Assembly (NCBI GenBank): GCA_030040415.1
Contig: JASHTT010000556.1
Coordinates: 1 to 8,390 of the forward strand
Length of the DNA stretch: 8,390 nucleotides
Source: Streptosporangiaceae bacterium
Lineage (GTDB): Bacteria > Actinomycetota > Actinomycetes > Streptosporangiales > Streptosporangiaceae
Direction: 5' to 3'
The notes below the pieces were generated by a model, which saw only the letters and a list, made by a program, of their open reading frames with translations, was not told where the DNA came from and ran no database searches. The stretch's first letter is position 1, and the number at the start of each line of letters is the position of its first letter. Shown in pieces: positions 5,420 to 8,390 of the stretch. The translations under genes and the position numbers were made by a program.

Positions 5420-6298
5420 ATGCCAGTTGACACCGCGCTGACCGGGCCGGACATCGGCCGTCTCCTCGTGACCTGCCCGGACCGGCCCGGCATCGTCGCC
5501 GCGGTGTCCCGCTTCCTCTACGACGCGGGGGCCAACATCGTCGAGTCGCAGCAGTACTCGACGAACCCGTTCGACGGCACGTTCTTTCTGCTGGTCACCT
5601 ACCACCTGGCGGGCCTGGCGCGGCGCGACAGCGAGCTGGCCGACGAGTTCAGCGACCTGGCCAACTCCTTCGGCATGGACTGGAAGATGACCCGGGCCGC
5701 TGATCGCAAGAAGGTTGCGATCTTCGTCTCCAAGGCCGACCACGCGCTGCAGGAACTGCTGTGGCGCCACCACTCCGGCGAGCTCAACTGCGACATCCAG
5801 CTGATCATCTCCAACCATCCGGACACGGCGCCGGTCGCGGCCACGTGGGATATCCCGTTCCACCACATCCCGGTCACGCCGCAGACCAAGCACGAGGCAG
5901 AAGCGCGGGAGCTCAAGCTGCTCGGTCACGAGACCGACCTGATCGTGCTCGCCCGCTACATGCAGATCCTGTCGGCGGACTTCCTGGACTCCTTCGGCGG
6001 CCCGATCATCAACATCCACCACGGCTTCCTGCCTGCCTTCGTGGGCGGCAACCCGTACGGCGAGGCGGCCGAACGGGGGGTCAAGCTGGTCGGGGCCACG
6101 GCCCACTACGTGACCGCCGACCTGGACGCGGGTCCCATCATCGAGCAGGACATCATCCGGGTAGATCACCGCTGCTCGGTGAGCGACCTGCAGCGGATGG
6201 GCAAGCACGTAGAGCGCTCGGTGCTGGCCCGCGCCGTCGCGTGGCACCTAGACGACAGGGTCATCGTGCACAAGAACAAGACCATCGTCTTCACCTGA
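5420..6298 (+). CDS. purU: Formyltetrahydrofolate deformylase
   Basis: 292 residues, the normal length. It hydrolyses 10-formyl-THF to formate and THF in the cytosol, balancing one-carbon pools or supplying formate for the formate-dependent purine step. The N-terminal ACT domain begins RLLVTCPDRPGIVAAVSRFL (14-33) and continues AGANIVESQQYS. The C-terminal formyltransferase-fold domain starts near KKVAIFVSK (97-105) and contains LIVLARYMQILS (174-185), NIHHGFLPAFVGGNPYGEA (198-216) and ATAHYVTADLDAGPIIEQD (226-244). The catalytic triad of the family is present as N198, H200 and D236. A glycine replaces the usual serine in the HHSFLP motif (G202), probably harmless. ATG 5420 sits 2 nt after the MFS stop with AGGCAG at 5404-5409. 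GTG 5414 would overlap that stop as GTGA and is an alternative start. Coupling to an MFS gene is unusual for purU. Confidence 0.96.
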   Translation: MPVDTALTGPDIGRLLVTCPDRPGIVAAVSRFLYDAGANIVESQQYSTNPFDGTFFLLVTYHLAGLARRDSELADEFSDLANSFGMDWKMTRAADRKKVAIFVSKADHALQELLWRHHSGELNCDIQLIISNHPDTAPVAATWDIPFHHIPVTPQTKHEAEARELKLLGHETDLIVLARYMQILSADFLDSFGGPIINIHHGFLPAFVGGNPYGEAAERGVKLVGATAHYVTADLDAGPIIEQDIIRVDHRCSVSDLQRMGKHVERSVLARAVAWHLDDRVIVHKNKTIVFT

Positions 6299-6305
6299 CA
6301 GGCGA

Positions 6306-6692
6306 CTAACGCTGCAGGTACGCCTTCGCCAGCGCGGATGGCGCACAGGCGAGCCAGCCATCGATGACGGCCTCGCGCAGCGCGCCGGCGGGCACTACCC
6401 GTAGCTGGATCAGCACCGCAGGGTACCCATCGAAGTGCGTAATCGTGAAGAATCCGGCATGGTCGGCGGCAAGCACGGCTTCCTTCTCGCCGAGATCCTC
6501 GACCCGGACCGCCACGATCGGCCCGTCGGGAGGCTTCTGGTCGCCGAACCGCCTGATGTCAGCCTTGCTGAACGGCCGGTCCCAGGCGAACGCCTTGCCC
6601 GCGACGAACCACGTCCGGTTCCCGTGGCGCTCGCCATCGGTGACTTCGGGCAGTTCCATGGCGATACGTGCCACGTCGTCGATTGTCGCCAC
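6306..6692 (-). CDS. MmcQ/YjbR-family protein
   Basis: 128 residues, a standard length for this small single-domain family (double-wing fold, CyaY-like). Visible family features are an N-terminal helix DDVARIAMELPEV, the strand pair GNRTWFVAGKAFAWDR, the conserved acidic/basic stretch with VAVRVEDLGEKEAVLAAD, FFTITHFDGYPAVLIQL with its H-x-DGYPAVL signature, and a C-terminal helix LREAVIDGWLACAPSALAKAY. Members are often annotated as DNA-binding, but their molecular role is poorly established. The start codon is GTG 6692 with no good Shine-Dalgarno. It faces purU tail to tail with 7 bp between stop codons and is divergent from the ligase gene across 111 bp. There is no obvious functional link to either neighbour. 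Confidence 0.88.
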   Translation of the reverse strand: MATIDDVARIAMELPEVTDGERHGNRTWFVAGKAFAWDRPFSKADIRRFGDQKPPDGPIVAVRVEDLGEKEAVLAADHAGFFTITHFDGYPAVLIQLRVVPAGALREAVIDGWLACAPSALAKAYLQR

Positions 6693-6710
6693 AGCGGCAG
6701 GCTACCGGGC

Positions 6711-6725
6711 TTTCGCCTGGCGAAA
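6711..6725. promoter_or_regulatory. 15-bp palindrome TTTCGCC-T-GGCGAAA in the mmcQ/ligase divergent region
   Basis: Two perfect 7-bp arms flank a single central T. This is a typical geometry for a compact repressor dimer site. It lies 18 bp upstream of the GTG start of the MmcQ-family gene and 78 bp upstream of the ligase start, in a 111-bp region. The rest of that region (6726-6803) is AT-richer than its surroundings around TTGTGTAAACG and shows no clear -10/-35 pair. A one-base loop makes an RNA hairpin role less likely than a DNA-binding site. Confidence 0.5.
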
Positions 6726-6803
6726 TACTGCTGTGCGCTGCTATCGGGCTTGTGTAAACGTCCGTGTTAGCAGCGCGACAGGCCGGACACCGGATGCGGG
6801 GAG

Positions 6804-8390
6804 ATGAGGGCCACGGTTGCAGAGGGCGACCTGCTCTGGACGCCGGGCGCCGACCGGATCGCGCGGTCCAACCTGACCGCGTTCACGAACTGGCTCGCGG
6901 CTGAGCGCGGCCTGCGCTTCGACGGCTACCGAGGACTCTGGGACTGGTCGGTCACCGACATCGAGGGCTTCTGGCAGGCGATCTGGGATTACTGCGGCAT
7001 CGGGGCGTCGGCGGAGCCGGACAAGGTGCTGGGCAGCGCGCAGATGCCTGGCGCCGAGTGGTTCCCCGGGGCGAGGCTGAACTACGCGCAGCACGCCATG
7101 CGCTACGAGGCGCACGGCGGGAACGCGTTGTTCTTCGCGACCGAGTCGCGCCCGCTGACCGGCCTGGACTGGACCGAACTCGCAAGCTCGGTGCGGACAC
7201 TCGCTACCAGGCTGCGCGAGATCGGGGTGGTGCCCGGCGACCGCGTCGTCGCCTACCTGCCGAACGGGCCGCAGGCGGTCATCGCGCTGCTCGCCACCGC
7301 GAGCATCGGCGCGATCTGGGCCAGCTGCTCGCCTGACTTCGGCTGGCGCGGCGTCCTCGACAGGTTCCGTCAGCTAGAGCCCAAGGTCCTATTCTGCGCC
7401 GACGGCTACCGCTACGGCGGCCGCGACTTCGACCGGAGCAGGGAACTGCGCGAGATCATATCCGGGCTGACCGGCCTGTCCCGCGTCGTGCACGTGCCCT
7501 ACCTCGACCCGGCGGCCAGGCCGCCGGCCGGCCACGCGCTGCGCTGGGACGACCTGCTCGATCATCCTCGGGTGGCGGCAGCGGATTTCGAGTTCGAGCA
7601 GGTACCGTTCGGTCACCCGCTGTGGATCTTGTTCTCCTCCGGCACCACGGGACTGCCGAAGGCGATCATGCACTCGCACGGCGGAATCCTGATCGAGCAG
7701 CTCAAGCTGCAGACGCTGCACATGGACCTGCGCGCAGGCGACAGGATGTTCTTCTTCACCACGACCGGCTGGATGATGTGGAACTTCCTGGTCAGCTCGC
7801 TGCTGATCGGCGTGCAGCCGGTGCTGTATGACGGCAACCCGGCAAACCCCGACCCGGACGTGTTGTGGCGGCTGGCACGCGACAGCGATGCGGCACTTTT
7901 CGGCGCGAGCCCGTCCTACATCGACCTCATGGTCAGGGCGGGCATCGTGCCGCGGGACAGGTTCGAGCTGCCGAGCCTGCGGACGATCATGCCGGCCGGG
8001 TCACCGGTGTCGCCGGAGTGCGGCGCCTGGTTCTACCAGAACGTGAAGGACGACGTCTGGGTCGCGACCGGCAGCGGTGGCACCGACATGTGCACCGGCT
8101 TGGTCGGCGGCGTGCCCACTCAGCCCGTCTACGCGGGCGAGATCCAGGCACCGCATCTCGGCGCTGCGGTGCAGGCGTTCAACACCGCAGGCGAGAGCGT
8201 GGTCGACGAGGTCGGCGAACTGGTCGTCACCCAGCCGATGCCGTCGATGCCGGTCGGGCTGTGGCGTGACGACGACGGCTCGAGGTACCGCGAGTCGTAC
8301 TTCGCCGACTTCCCCGGCATCTGGCGGCACGGCGACTTCTTCCGGGTCAACGAACGCGGCGGCTGCTTCGTGCTGGGCCGCTCCGATGCG
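6804..8390 (+). CDS. Acetoacetate-CoA ligase (acetoacetyl-CoA synthetase), 3' end outside window
   Basis: An ATP-dependent adenylate-forming enzyme that converts acetoacetate plus CoA to acetoacetyl-CoA. 529 codons are open to the window edge; the family is about 650 residues, so roughly 120 are missing. The N-terminal segment (LLWTPGADRIARSNLTAF, then WFPGARLNYAQHAM) is typical of acetoacetate-CoA ligases and propionyl/acetyl-CoA synthetases. The AMP-binding core shows FSSGTTGLPKAIMHSHGG with the P-loop at 278-286, FFFTTTGWMMWNFLVSSLL, and ATGSGGTDMC with GSGGTD at 423-428. The HGDF motif has its ATP-ribose Asp at 511, and GRSDA at the very end begins the hinge motif. DGYRYGGRDFDRS is a feature of the acetoacetate-specific group. 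An in-frame TAG at 6768 limits the start, and ATG 6804 is the only ATG after it. GGGGAG at 6798-6803 abuts it directly, which is too close for a good ribosome site. It serves use of acetoacetate from leucine, ketone bodies or polyhydroxybutyrate. Confidence 0.93.
   Translation, partial: MRATVAEGDLLWTPGADRIARSNLTAFTNWLAAERGLRFDGYRGLWDWSVTDIEGFWQAIWDYCGIGASAEPDKVLGSAQMPGAEWFPGARLNYAQHAMRYEAHGGNALFFATESRPLTGLDWTELASSVRTLATRLREIGVVPGDRVVAYLPNGPQAVIALLATASIGAIWASCSPDFGWRGVLDRFRQLEPKVLFCADGYRYGGRDFDRSRELREIISGLTGLSRVVHVPYLDPAARPPAGHALRWDDLLDHPRVAAADFEFEQVPFGHPLWILFSSGTTGLPKAIMHSHGGILIEQLKLQTLHMDLRAGDRMFFFTTTGWMMWNFLVSSLLIGVQPVLYDGNPANPDPDVLWRLARDSDAALFGASPSYIDLMVRAGIVPRDRFELPSLRTIMPAGSPVSPECGAWFYQNVKDDVWVATGSGGTDMCTGLVGGVPTQPVYAGEIQAPHLGAAVQAFNTAGESVVDEVGELVVTQPMPSMPVGLWRDDDGSRYRESYFADFPGIWRHGDFFRVNERGGCFVLGRSDA

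Noticed and set aside
5402..6247. 281-codon minus-strand frame opposite purU
   Set aside because: Mirror frame of a well-conserved gene; composition is typical of an antisense shadow (Val/Arg/Gly/Asp-rich).
6726..6803. Near-repeats GTGTAAAC and GTGTTAGC as a second operator or promoter for the ligase gene
   Set aside because: The copies are imperfect and no -10/-35 pair with sensible spacing could be placed.
1..8390. Defence system, mobile element or CRISPR array
   Set aside because: No repeats with spacers, transposase, integrase, nuclease or toxin-antitoxin motifs were seen; all genes fit metabolism, transport or regulation.

Overview
The window is a gene-dense stretch of high-GC DNA (roughly two-thirds G+C by eye, with strong G/C at third codon positions). 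Short or overlapping gene junctions, a GTG start, weak Shine-Dalgarno sites and probable leaderless promoters, together with a PaaX-type and an FCD-GntR regulator, suggest an actinomycete chromosome. The species cannot be told from the sequence alone. I see no phage, transposon, CRISPR, tRNA or rRNA signature.

Layout. (1) 1-1503, plus strand: a tight catabolic-looking operon. It holds the tail of one beta-hydroxyacid dehydrogenase (3-hydroxyisobutyrate dehydrogenase family), a small single-domain cupin with the metal ligands of the manganese-type hydroxynitrile lyase cupins, and a second, complete dehydrogenase of the same superfamily. (2) 1519-3965, minus strand: three transcription regulators of three different families in tandem, FCD-GntR, PaaX-like and a winged-HTH (ArsR-like) protein. 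The GntR gene converges on the dehydrogenase operon and is its best candidate local regulator. (3) 3987-6298, plus strand: an MFS exporter divergent from the winged-HTH gene, followed after 2 nt by purU (formyltetrahydrofolate deformylase). (4) 6306-6692, minus: a small MmcQ/YjbR-family protein with a GTG start. (5) 6804 to the end, plus: an acetoacetate-CoA ligase, cut by the window edge after 529 codons.

How the parts may fit. The dehydrogenase/cupin operon probably oxidises or reduces a small hydroxy acid. The winged-HTH protein probably controls its own gene and the divergent MFS-purU pair through the TTTCGAAT-N11-ATTCGAAA inverted repeat between them. PurU releases formate from 10-formyl-THF, and the ligase activates acetoacetate to acetoacetyl-CoA. 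No single pathway visibly unites all the blocks.

The observations most worth a second look are non-coding. They are several good palindromes placed where operators should be, two -10-like hexamers each exactly 7 nt before an ATG (leaderless signature), and a doubtful start codon for the GntR gene. At protein level, the cupin active site and the eroded FCD metal site stand out. I found no convincing undescribed multi-gene system.
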